Assembly (NCBI GenBank): GCA_903901055.1
Contig: CAIUPO010000016.1
Location: forward strand, 1 to 64,000
DNA: 64,000 bases
Reading direction: 5' to 3'
Source of the DNA: an uncultured Bacteroidota bacterium
Lineage (GTDB): Bacteria; Bacteroidota; Bacteroidia; JABEUT01
Shown here piece after piece: positions 42,520 through 49,758 of this stretch (positions are counted from its first letter, which is position 1; each line of letters begins with the position of its first letter). The notes under the pieces were generated by a model. It saw nothing but the letters and a program-made list of their open reading frames with translations, had not been told where the DNA came from and ran no database searches. Position numbers and translations under genes: made by a program.

Positions 42520-42609
42520 ATGTCATTCTGGACCTGGTGGGGAGTTTTAGCAATAGCATTGGTAGCCGTAATATTCGGCAAGTTATTGCATGGGTGGTAT
42601 AAAAAGTAG
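42520..42609 (+). CDS. Predicted 29-residue single-pass membrane microprotein
   Basis: Too short for the ORF track. ATG at 42520 starts four bases after the pseudo-receiver stop; the frame reads MSFWTWWGVLAIALV and ends in LLHGWYKK with TAG at 42607-42609. A Trp-rich N-terminus, one hydrophobic helix (about 7-22) and a basic tail give a sensible topology with the C-terminus cytoplasmic. It ends 2 bases before the convergent carboxylase gene. Placement and composition support a real coupled gene; conservation has not been tested. Confidence 0.5.
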   Translation: MSFWTWWGVLAIALVAVIFGKLLHGWYKK

Positions 42610-42611
42610 TT

Positions 42612-44246
42612 CTACGTCTGCAATACACCCACGTTATAAGGGCGTGTGATAGGCGCATGGTTAGCCATTTCAATACCCATGGAAATCCATTTGCGGGTAT
42701 CGAGCGGGTCAATAATATCATCTACCCAAAGGCGTGATGCTGCATAGTAAGGGGATAACTGCTTTTTATAGCGGTCCATTATTGTATCTAATAACTTCTT
42801 TTCGTCTTCAGGTGTGATGACTTGTCCTTTAGCTTTGAGCGTGCTCACTTGAATTTGTAAAAGGGTTTTAGCAGCTTGCTCCCCTCCCATCACCGCAATT
42901 TGTGCAGTAGGCCATGCAGCAATCAGGCGTGGGTCGTAGGCTTTGCCGCACATGGCATAGTTACCTGCCCCATACGAATTACCAATTATGAACGTAAACT
43001 TGGGCACTACACTATTCGACATGGCATTTACCAGTTTGGCCCCATCCTTAATAATACCTCCATGTTCCGAGCGGGAACCTACCATAAAGCCAGTTACGTC
43101 TTGTAAAAAAACAAGAGGAATCTTCTTCTGGTTGCAGTTCATCACAAAGCGTGCAGCCTTATCGGCTGAGTCGGAATAGATAACGCCGCCAATCTGCATT
43201 TCGCCCTTTTTACTTTTTACAATTTTACGTTGGTTGGCAATAATTCCTACTGCCCAGCCCTCTACTCTTGCAAGTCCACACAAAATGGATTGACCATATC
43301 CCGTTTTGTATTCCTCGAATTCAGAGTTGTCTACCAAACGGTCTATGATATCACGCATGTCATAAGGCTTCTCACGAGTTTCCGGCATCAAACCATATAT
43401 TTCTTTCGGGTCTTTTGCAGGGGCTTTGGCTTCTACTCTATCAAATCCTGCTTTGTCGTAGCTACCAATCTTATCAAATATCTTCTTTATTTTGTCTAAA
43501 CACTCCTGGTCATTTTCACATTTGTAGTCGGTAACACCGGAGATTTCAGAATGAGTAGTCGCTCCTCCGAGCGTTTCATTGTCGATATCCTCGCCAATAG
43601 CAGCTTTTACAAGGTATGAACCCGCGAGAAATATAGTACCTGTTTTATTTACTATCAATGCCTCATCGCTCATAATTGGAAGGTAAGCCCCACCCGCAAC
43701 ACAGCTACCCATAATGGCTGCAACCTGTATGATGCCTAATGAAGACATCTGCGCATTGTTCCGGAATATCCTTCCAAAGTGTTCTTTATCAGGGAATATT
43801 TCATCTTGCATTGGAAGGAATACACCTGCACTATCCACCAAATAGATAATAGGGAGTCTGTTTTCCATGGCTATCTCTTGTGCTCTTAAATTCTTTTTTG
43901 CTGTACTTGGAAACCATGCACCTGCCTTTACTGTAGCATCGTTGGCGACAACAATACATTGCCTTCCGCTTACATAGCCTATTACTACAATAGCTCCACC
44001 ACTAGGGCAGCCGCCATACTCTTCATACATTTCATCGGCAGTGAAGGTGCCAATCTCTATGCGTTGTGCACCACTATCTAATAAGTAATCTATCCGCTCA
44101 CGGGCCGATAGCTTGCCCTGTGCATGTTGGGCCTCTATCTTCTTTTTGCCTCCGCCTTCATATACTTTAGTTGTCTTCACTTCGAGCTTAGATAGTAGCA
44201 TCTTCATTGTATCTTCCCGTTTGTTGAATCCCATTTCTTGTGCCAT
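42612..44246 (-). CDS. Acyl-CoA carboxylase beta (carboxyltransferase) subunit, methylcrotonyl-CoA type
   Basis: The ORF track begins at 44330, but a -7 promoter element lies between there and ATG 44246, which yields 544 residues (MAQEMGFNKREDTMKML). Carboxyltransferase features: EGGGKKKIEAQHAQGKLSARERI, VDSAGVFLPMQDEIFPDKEHFGRIF, MGSCVAGGAYLPIMSDE, and C-terminal FLQDVTGFMVGSRSEHGGIIKDGAKL and GNSYGAGNYAMCGKAYDPRL. The FGRIF and GAGNYAMCG patterns match methylcrotonyl- and related branched acyl-CoA carboxylases rather than the propionyl type at 18.6 kb. Likely leucine or acyl-CoA catabolism. No alpha subunit adjacent. Confidence 0.87.
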   Translation of the reverse strand: MAQEMGFNKREDTMKMLLSKLEVKTTKVYEGGGKKKIEAQHAQGKLSARERIDYLLDSGAQRIEIGTFTADEMYEEYGGCPSGGAIVVIGYVSGRQCIVVANDATVKAGAWFPSTAKKNLRAQEIAMENRLPIIYLVDSAGVFLPMQDEIFPDKEHFGRIFRNNAQMSSLGIIQVAAIMGSCVAGGAYLPIMSDEALIVNKTGTIFLAGSYLVKAAIGEDIDNETLGGATTHSEISGVTDYKCENDQECLDKIKKIFDKIGSYDKAGFDRVEAKAPAKDPKEIYGLMPETREKPYDMRDIIDRLVDNSEFEEYKTGYGQSILCGLARVEGWAVGIIANQRKIVKSKKGEMQIGGVIYSDSADKAARFVMNCNQKKIPLVFLQDVTGFMVGSRSEHGGIIKDGAKLVNAMSNSVVPKFTFIIGNSYGAGNYAMCGKAYDPRLIAAWPTAQIAVMGGEQAAKTLLQIQVSTLKAKGQVITPEDEKKLLDTIMDRYKKQLSPYYAASRLWVDDIIDPLDTRKWISMGIEMANHAPITRPYNVGVLQT

Positions 44247-44265
44247 AGTTCTTTTATAAAGTCTG

Positions 44266-44273
44266 CAAATATA
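44266..44273 (-). promoter_or_regulatory. -7 promoter element TATATTTG of the carboxylase gene
   Basis: CAAATATA on the plus strand, 20 bases before ATG 44246; supports that start. Confidence 0.55.
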
Positions 44274-44333
44274 CCAACTTATAAAAGAACTGGTTTCCGG
44301 GGTAAGTTCCGAACTAAAATTATACTCCATTTA

Positions 44334-44353
44334 TATGTCACAATATGTCACAC
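44334..44353. promoter_or_regulatory. Tandem 10-base repeat TATGTCACA(A/C)
   Basis: TATGTCACAA is followed at once by TATGTCACAC, one helical turn apart, about 60 bases upstream of the carboxylase -7 element. A third copy lies at 44425-44434 and an inverted core at 44504-44510. Looks like a set of binding sites. Confidence 0.45.
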
Positions 44354-44424
44354 TTTTTCATGGTTTAGTTATAGCTAAAAGGAAATTACTTACGCATTAT
44401 TACCTGACTTTCATGCCGTTTATA

Positions 44425-44434
44425 TATGTCACAC
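44425..44434. promoter_or_regulatory. Third TATGTCACAC copy
   Basis: Identical to the second copy at 44344; with its next bases it gives ATGTCACACAT, also present upstream of hemL. Confidence 0.4.
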
Positions 44435-44470
44435 ATTTTAAAAATAAAAATGAAATTCCGTTATATTTTC

Positions 44471-44494
44471 TTTGTGTGGCAATTGCCACACAAA
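44471..44494. promoter_or_regulatory. Perfect 24-bp palindrome upstream of the GNAT gene
   Basis: TTTGTGTGGCAA and its reverse complement adjoin with no spacer, 40 bases upstream of the GNAT -7 element. No T-tract follows in either direction beyond the palindrome, so operator is likelier than terminator. Confidence 0.55.
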
Positions 44495-44533
44495 TCCGGT
44501 CAATGACATATAGTGAAGTGAACATCCCTTTAC

Positions 44534-44541
44534 TATATTTG
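44534..44541 (+). promoter_or_regulatory. -7 promoter element TATATTTG of the GNAT gene
   Basis: TAnnTTTG match 18 bases before ATG 44560; it decides the start in favour of that ATG. Confidence 0.55.
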
Positions 44542-44559
44542 TTAGCTTATTCTCTTATT

Positions 44560-45018
44560 ATGATTACCTGCATCCGTACAAACTCCGATAATTTAGATTT
44601 CCAATTGCTGGTAAAAGAACTGGATGCCGATTTGCGTATTAAAGATGGCGACCAGCATGGGTTTTACTCCCAATACAATAAAATAGATGCTATAAAATAT
44701 GTGGTTGTTGCTTACGAAGACAATACACCCATTGGCTGCGGTGCTATTAAGGAGTTTGATATTGATACCATGGAAGTTAAACGCATGTATGTTCCTCCAC
44801 ACAAGCGTGGCATGGGAATTGCCTCCATGATTTTAAAAGAATTAGAAAACTGGGCACAGGAATTAAACTATAAAAAGTGTGTGCTGGAAACCGGCAAGCG
44901 CCAACCCGATGCAATTGCACTTTATTCTAAAAATGGATACACCTCAATACCCAACTACGGGCAGTATATAGGGGTCGAGAATAGTGTTTGTTTTGGGAAG
45001 GGGTTAAATACATTTTGA
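44560..45018 (+). CDS. GNAT family N-acetyltransferase
   Basis: The track ORF starts at 44335, but ATG 44560 follows a promoter element and gives 152 residues, the normal GNAT length. Core motif A is seen as MEVKRMYVPPHKRGMGIASMILKELENWA (acetyl-CoA pyrophosphate loop RGMGIA), preceded by PIGCGAIKEFD and followed by LETGKRQPDAIALYSKNGYTSI. It transfers an acetyl group to a small molecule or protein amine; substrate unknown. The upstream region is unusually rich in repeats and palindromes. Confidence 0.85.
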   Translation: MITCIRTNSDNLDFQLLVKELDADLRIKDGDQHGFYSQYNKIDAIKYVVVAYEDNTPIGCGAIKEFDIDTMEVKRMYVPPHKRGMGIASMILKELENWAQELNYKKCVLETGKRQPDAIALYSKNGYTSIPNYGQYIGVENSVCFGKGLNTF

Positions 45019-45058
45019 CACAGAGAGCATGGAGGAAAGGGAGTTGCACAGAGAAAAC
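45019..45058. repeat. CACAGAG word repeat after the GNAT gene
   Basis: CACAGAGAGCATGGAGG and, 30 bases on, GCACAGAGAAAAC look like the remains of a short intergenic word repeat. It begins directly after the GNAT stop codon. Such CACAGAG strings are, from memory, frequent in Bacteroidota intergenic DNA. Confidence 0.4.
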
Positions 45059-45071
45059 AAATAACTCCATT

Positions 45072-45878
45072 TTAAATTTCTATCGATCCGCCAATTGTAA
45101 ATTGAAGCAATCCTAAACTCATAGATTTAGGAACATTGTAGGTGTTCGATAAACCCGATGTAGAAACGGTGTAGCTGGGATATGAAACGCTGCAACCGGT
45201 ATATCCTGCGCCGAGGTGCAAGGCCATTTTTCCATTAGCAATTGTGTATTTGAATCCGCCAGCCAAATTATATCCGATGCCATTCCCTATGTTTGTTTTC
45301 TCGGCCTGTGAAGCAGTAACTCCCATATTAGTGTAGGTATAAGTAAGGGTTGGGTAGGTAGCCATCACATCCCCGAAAAGGATATTAAATTCCGCACTAA
45401 GATTTGGAGAGACTAAAGGAACTTTAAAGTAAAATCCGAATAAATACTCTCCTACATAATAACTGCCGCTAGCTGAGAAAACGGGAGGAGTTCCGCTAAA
45501 CCCGTAGCCTTTGTATTGTGCGGCAGCATTGGATGATAACGTGGACACATCGAACGAATTAAAATTGCCACCAATGGATATCATAACACCAATGTTTTGT
45601 ATCAGCATATAGCGGCCATACACATTGAAATGAAAACCTGCTTTTGCATATCCATTAATAGTGCCTGAATCGCGCTGGTTATACTGCACAGGCAAAACGC
45701 CTGAGTAATTAGGTAAAGCAACAGAGTCGTTCCGCGCAAAAGCACGCTCGGGTATACTTACCCCGACGTTAAATCCGAAATTGAATTTTTTAAAATTGTT
45801 CTCATCTTCCTCCTGCGAAAAGGCCGGAACAATGGATGCAAACAAACAAATAAATAAAATAAAAACGTTTTTATTCAT
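45072..45878 (-). CDS. Outer-membrane beta-barrel protein
   Basis: 268 residues with signal peptide NKNVFILFICLFASIVPAFSQ. The mature protein has alternating Gly/aromatic strands (NFGFNVGVSIPERAF, YAKAGFHFNVYGRYML, GIGYNLAGGFKYTI) and ends in GLLQFTIGGSIEI, a typical outer-membrane terminal strand. No enzymatic motif. It lies 3 bases downstream of the NHL-repeat lipoprotein gene, so they are one operon and may act together at the surface. Confidence 0.8.
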   Translation of the reverse strand: MNKNVFILFICLFASIVPAFSQEEDENNFKKFNFGFNVGVSIPERAFARNDSVALPNYSGVLPVQYNQRDSGTINGYAKAGFHFNVYGRYMLIQNIGVMISIGGNFNSFDVSTLSSNAAAQYKGYGFSGTPPVFSASGSYYVGEYLFGFYFKVPLVSPNLSAEFNILFGDVMATYPTLTYTYTNMGVTASQAEKTNIGNGIGYNLAGGFKYTIANGKMALHLGAGYTGCSVSYPSYTVSTSGLSNTYNVPKSMSLGLLQFTIGGSIEI

Positions 45879-45881
45879 TTC

Positions 45882-46958
45882 TCAATTGTGAAGTATAGTG
45901 TTAATAATACCTGTCGATATGTCCACTTTCCGTATACAAAGGTTGGTGTTATCCAAAAAATAAAAATTCCCTTTTGCATCAAATGTGAGGCCTGACAAAT
46001 CGCCCAAAGAAACAGCTTTTGCAGAACCAGAATAATCTAATGAAGTATTGGTGCCACCTCCGGCAACTGTATAAATAAGATTGGTTTTCGAATCAATTTT
46101 CCGAACACGCTGGCGGTCGCAGAAATAAACATTTCCGGCGGTATCTACCTTAATTCCGGCGGGGTAATTTATTCTGGCCGATGTGGCCGGAATACTGTCG
46201 CCATTATAACCTATAATTCCATTTCCTGCTATGGTTGTTATTACATTTATTCCTGCGGTAACTTTACGGATGCGGTAGTTGCCCAAATCACTAATGTAAA
46301 TATTACCCAGATTATCTACAGCAACATACCCTGGTTGAATCTGGGCTAATAAGGCCGGACCTCCGTCTCCGCCAAAGCTTGCAGTGCCGTCGCCAGCAAC
46401 GGTAGTAATTACTCCGGTAGCCAATACCACCTTACGAATCCGGTATCCATCTACTAAAAACAAATTATTGTTTTTATCAATTGCAATACCCGCAGGGCCA
46501 AATAAACCTGCACTCAGGGCAGGGCCACCATCGCCACTATAATCTTGTGAGCCATTGCCTGCAATAAGAGACATCATATTTGTTGCTGCATCAATTTTAT
46601 GAAGGGTGTGGCAACCTGCATCGGTAAAATAAATATTGCCGGAATTATCTGTTGTAATTCCAAACGGACCGGAAAGTGACGCAAAATAACAGGAACCACC
46701 ATCCCCACTACAGCCTAATTTCATATTTACATTCACGAAGGGCTGGGCAGTTCCGGCATCGTTTACAGAAAGAATATAAAAATTACTTATGTCAGTAACG
46801 AAAAGAGTTCCGGAACTATTGCCGGTAATATCTTCCGGTTGAAATATTTTTTGAAAAGGGACAGGTGTAGAAGTCTTTTGCTGCGAGCAGGAAGCGAGAA
46901 GCATAGCGGCTAAAGAAAATACAGAAAGAAGTATACAGGGAATTCTTTTAGGTTTCAT
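45882..46958 (-). CDS. NHL-repeat beta-propeller lipoprotein
   Basis: 358 residues. Lipobox LLASC (Cys about 24). Six NHL-type blades follow, each with the pattern GxxGDGGPAxxAxLxxPxGIAxDxxGNxYxxDxxxxRIRKV; the clearest are at about 135-180, 190-235 and 245-290. It forms a surface or periplasmic propeller for binding. Transcribed with the downstream beta-barrel gene (3-base gap). Confidence 0.86.
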   Translation of the reverse strand: MKPKRIPCILLSVFSLAAMLLASCSQQKTSTPVPFQKIFQPEDITGNSSGTLFVTDISNFYILSVNDAGTAQPFVNVNMKLGCSGDGGSCYFASLSGPFGITTDNSGNIYFTDAGCHTLHKIDAATNMMSLIAGNGSQDYSGDGGPALSAGLFGPAGIAIDKNNNLFLVDGYRIRKVVLATGVITTVAGDGTASFGGDGGPALLAQIQPGYVAVDNLGNIYISDLGNYRIRKVTAGINVITTIAGNGIIGYNGDSIPATSARINYPAGIKVDTAGNVYFCDRQRVRKIDSKTNLIYTVAGGGTNTSLDYSGSAKAVSLGDLSGLTFDAKGNFYFLDNTNLCIRKVDISTGIINTILHN

Positions 46959-46968
46959 AAAGTATTCA

Positions 46969-46976
46969 CAAAGATA
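46969..46976 (-). promoter_or_regulatory. -7 promoter element TATCTTTG of the NHL lipoprotein gene
   Basis: CAAAGATA on the plus strand only 10 bases before the start codon, implying a very short leader. Confidence 0.5.
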
Positions 46977-47056
46977 TAACTATCCTTTTATAAGTACCAT
47001 GATCCAATATAGACAACCGCCCTACTCCCGCCAAAGTAAGGGAATTTGAAAATGCA

Positions 47057-48463
47057 TTAAGTTTTGGAAAGATGAAGGAACTTTCCAACCTTTTTAAAGA
47101 AATTAAGGTAGGCATCCCGGTCGAAGATGGAAGAATCAACAGCGGCTTTGTAGGTTAAAAACACCCCCACAGGTATGAGAATAAAAGCGGAAAGCCATGA
47201 GCCGACAAATACACTCATCACTTCCTCGCGGGCTGATTTAATGCCAATAATAGTAAGGATATAATACAACACGAAAAACAGTGCAGCCACCACAATTGGC
47301 AAGCCAAGGCCGCCTTTTTTAATGATGGCCCCAAGTGGTGCGCCAATGAAAAACAGCAGCAGACAGGCAAATGGGAAAGTGAACTTGCGTTCAATTTCGA
47401 GGTCGCGGGCAATGATGCCTTCATGGGTTGTATCGAACTGGGCAGAATATTGGTCGACCATGGTTTTGGCATTGCGAACCGAATTGGTGGCAGCATCAAC
47501 AAGCACTGACCTGTCTTGTGCCGCTGTATAATGCAGTGCCCTTTTGAATGGCCTGTTGGTGGGGATAACACTCAAATAGGTATTCGAAATTTGTTTACTG
47601 AAGTCGTTTTTATTCCGCACAAGGGTATGGCTCAGCGAATCGACTGAAGTGCGAAGCTGGCGCATATCCATCATCTGGTAATTACTTTTAAAGAACTCTT
47701 CTTTCGTACGGCTAAAGCGGAAGCTGGACAAATCGAAATAATTTGTCAGTTTATTAAAATGGTTCTCGAGCAACGGACGGGTTATCCTCGATTGCGGGTC
47801 GTTATAGGCCATTTCTTCATACGAATTGCCGTCGTTCATAGTAAGTATAAGGTATCGCTGGTCGGTCGACATTTTCATCGTGCCTGTTTTTGCAAACACC
47901 ACTTTCACATTTCCAAGGTGGGCAGAATGGTCATAAATCATAATATCATGCAAGGTTTCCTGGTCAGCATCCTTTTTACCAATACGGATGTTGAAATCGT
48001 TAATTCCATTGTAAAATACGTCCGGCTTAAGGCTTAGGGTTGGCTTGGTGTTTTGTATATCCCATAAAAGCGAATTGAGTTTTAGATTTATAACCGGCAG
48101 GGCATAATTGGCAAAAAGAAAAGCACCGATAGAAATGCCTAATACTACAACACCCAAAGGCGCCATAATTCTGGTGAGTGATAAACCCGATGATTTCATG
48201 GCAACCAACTCGGAGTTTTCGGCAAGGTTACCGAAAGTCATAATGGAAGCCAGCAAAATAGCCATAGGCAAAGCCAGTGGTACAAGGTTAAAAGCCACCC
48301 AAATCATAAACTTTGAAATAACTAAAAAGCCAAGACCTTTGCCAACAAGGTCGTCAATGTACTTCCATAAGTACTGCATCAATAATATGAAAAGAGCTAT
48401 GAGCAGGGTGAGTGCCAGCGGCCCTATAAAGGATTTGATGATATATCTGTAAAGGGCCTTCAT
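47057..48463 (-). CDS. LptF/LptG family permease (lipopolysaccharide export)
   Basis: 468 residues. Opening MKALYRYIIKSFIGPLALTLLIALFILLMQYLWKYIDDLVGKG is characteristic of the YjgP/YjgQ family. Three N-terminal helices, a periplasmic beta-jellyroll insert (about 125-330) and three C-terminal helices containing FPFACLLLFFIGAPLGAIIKKGGLGLP. With LptB and its partner it extracts lipopolysaccharide from the inner membrane. Whether it is LptF or LptG cannot be decided. The periplasmic domain is longer than in Escherichia coli. A heptamer hairpin lies just upstream. Confidence 0.9.
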   Translation of the reverse strand: MKALYRYIIKSFIGPLALTLLIALFILLMQYLWKYIDDLVGKGLGFLVISKFMIWVAFNLVPLALPMAILLASIMTFGNLAENSELVAMKSSGLSLTRIMAPLGVVVLGISIGAFLFANYALPVINLKLNSLLWDIQNTKPTLSLKPDVFYNGINDFNIRIGKKDADQETLHDIMIYDHSAHLGNVKVVFAKTGTMKMSTDQRYLILTMNDGNSYEEMAYNDPQSRITRPLLENHFNKLTNYFDLSSFRFSRTKEEFFKSNYQMMDMRQLRTSVDSLSHTLVRNKNDFSKQISNTYLSVIPTNRPFKRALHYTAAQDRSVLVDAATNSVRNAKTMVDQYSAQFDTTHEGIIARDLEIERKFTFPFACLLLFFIGAPLGAIIKKGGLGLPIVVAALFFVLYYILTIIGIKSAREEVMSVFVGSWLSAFILIPVGVFLTYKAAVDSSIFDRDAYLNFFKKVGKFLHLSKT

Positions 48464-48486
48464 TGGATGGTAAAGATACTTGAAAT

Positions 48487-48562
48487 AGAGATAAGTGATA
48501 AGAGATGAGAGATAAGTGGAAGCATAGGCTAGCTTATAACTTATCTCTCATATCTCATCTCT
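48487..48562. repeat. Heptamer-array hairpin, locus D
   Basis: Left arm 48487-48521: AGAGATA AGTGATA AGAGATG AGAGATA AGTGGAA. Right arm 48531-48562 read in reverse: AGAGATG AGATATG AGAGATA AGTTATA AGCT. Arms flank a short centre between two divergent genes. The right arm begins 5 bases upstream of the GT2 -7 element; the left arm lies 8 bases upstream of TATCTTTA, a one-mismatch -7 word for the permease gene. Confidence 0.85.
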
Positions 48563-48567
48563 TTTAC

Positions 48568-48575
48568 TATTTTTG
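48568..48575 (+). promoter_or_regulatory. -7 promoter element TATTTTTG of the GT2 gene
   Basis: TAnnTTTG match 14 bases before ATG 48590, directly beside heptamer locus D. Confidence 0.5.
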
Positions 48576-48589
48576 CCCCATCAAGCCCT

Positions 48590-49348
48590 ATGATAAACAA
48601 TAAGAAAATAGTAGTAGTTCTGCCTGCCTATAATGCGGAACTGACCCTGGAAAAAACCTATAACGAAATCCCATTTGATATAGTAGACGAGGTTGTGCTC
48701 GTGGATGATGCCAGTAAGGATGATACTATTGGAAAAGGTAAAAGCTTGGGTATAAAACATATAATCAGGCATGAAAAAAACAGGGGTTATGGCGGAAACC
48801 AAAAAACCTGTTACGACAAGGCTCTTTCAATCGGCGCGGATATTGTTATTATGCTCCACCCCGATTATCAATACACCCCAAAGCTTATTCATTCCATGGC
48901 GTACTTGATTGCCGATGAAGTTTATCCGGTGGTATTTGGGTCAAGAATATTGGGCAAAGGCGCTTTAAATGGAGGGATGCCACTATATAAATATGTTTTC
49001 AACCGCTGCTTAACGCTTTCACAGAATATTCTCATCGGCCAGAAATTATCGGAATACCACACAGGCTACAGGGCTTATACCAAAGATGTTTTAGAGACGA
49101 TCCCATATGATTTATGTTCCGATGACTTTGTTTTCGATAACCAGGTTATCTCACAGATATTTTATGCAGGGTTTGAAATTGCAGAAATCACTTGCCCTAC
49201 GAAATATTTTCCGGAGGCATCGTCTATAAACTTCAAGCGAAGCACTACTTACGGACTTGGTGTACTGAAAACATCCTTTTCCCATTTCTTTAACCGCATA
49301 GGACTAGCACACTCTCCTCTTTATAAAATGAGGAAAAAGGTAGGATAA
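48590..49348 (+). CDS. Family 2 glycosyltransferase (polyprenyl-phosphate sugar synthase-like)
   Basis: 252 residues, GT-A fold. VVVLPAYNAELTLEKTY binds the nucleotide, VVLVDDASKDDT and IVIMLHPDYQY (in place of DxD) hold metal/sugar contacts, and GYGGNQKTCYDKA matches the GNG-type block of dolichyl-phosphate mannose synthase-like enzymes. SEYHTGYRAYTKDVLETIPY is a further family landmark. No membrane helices in the protein, but a small membrane protein follows 15 bases later, perhaps an anchor. It might supply the lipid-linked sugar for the TMTC-like enzyme at 12.9 kb; this is inference. Confidence 0.85.
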   Translation: MINNKKIVVVLPAYNAELTLEKTYNEIPFDIVDEVVLVDDASKDDTIGKGKSLGIKHIIRHEKNRGYGGNQKTCYDKALSIGADIVIMLHPDYQYTPKLIHSMAYLIADEVYPVVFGSRILGKGALNGGMPLYKYVFNRCLTLSQNILIGQKLSEYHTGYRAYTKDVLETIPYDLCSDDFVFDNQVISQIFYAGFEIAEITCPTKYFPEASSINFKRSTTYGLGVLKTSFSHFFNRIGLAHSPLYKMRKKVG

Positions 49349-49363
49349 GCTAAAATCCCGCTT

Positions 49364-49693
49364 ATGAATGACAAGTCGAAGAAATGGTTAAAGCGAATAC
49401 TCTGGCTTAATATTATTCCCGCAATCTGGTTCTCCAGTTGGGTAGTTTGGACCAGCACCCCTGAAAAAACTCATGTGATGCGTTCACGGCTAATTGGGTA
49501 TGCCGTTTCGTTACCGCTTGGATACATCGTTTTGCTGTTAATGGCTTTTCTGCCAGCATTATTGATTGGTGTTTTGGTCAACGCGAATAATGGAAAGAGT
49601 CATTGGAATACAACGATAGGGGCAACTTATGTTATGTGGTTTATCGTCGCTGCAGGCACCATTATATCCGCTATTCAGGTTATTGGATTATAA
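49364..49693 (+). CDS. Small membrane protein of unknown function
   Basis: 109 residues with three hydrophobic segments (about 12-30, 41-68 and 82-107) and a basic start (NDKSKKWLKRILW). No recognisable domain. It follows the GT2 gene by 15 bases and probably shares its transcript; it could help hold the soluble glycosyltransferase at the membrane. Confidence 0.68.
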   Translation: MNDKSKKWLKRILWLNIIPAIWFSSWVVWTSTPEKTHVMRSRLIGYAVSLPLGYIVLLLMAFLPALLIGVLVNANNGKSHWNTTIGATYVMWFIVAAGTIISAIQVIGL

Positions 49694-49707
49694 GCCCACC
49701 TTTTTCT

Positions 49708-49715
49708 TATCTTTG
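49708..49715 (+). promoter_or_regulatory. -7 promoter element TATCTTTG of pruA
   Basis: TAnnTTTG match 43 bases before the pruA ATG. Confidence 0.6.
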
Positions 49716-49758
49716 CAGCCCTAAATTCTAGTCATTTATTCTCTAATTATTCAATTAT

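Larger units (their letters stand above)
44247..44559. other. Long intergenic regulatory region between carboxylase and GNAT genes
   Basis: Once both starts are corrected, 313 bases remain without a gene. They hold two divergent -7 elements, three direct TATGTCACA copies, an inverted copy TGACATA and a 24-bp perfect palindrome. The ORF-track extension of the GNAT gene through this region has no domain similarity. Confidence 0.6.

Noticed and set aside
44335-44559. N-terminal 75 residues of the GNAT ORF as given in the track
   Set aside because: The stretch contains repeats, a 24-bp palindrome and the promoter; the GNAT domain and a proper ATG begin after it.
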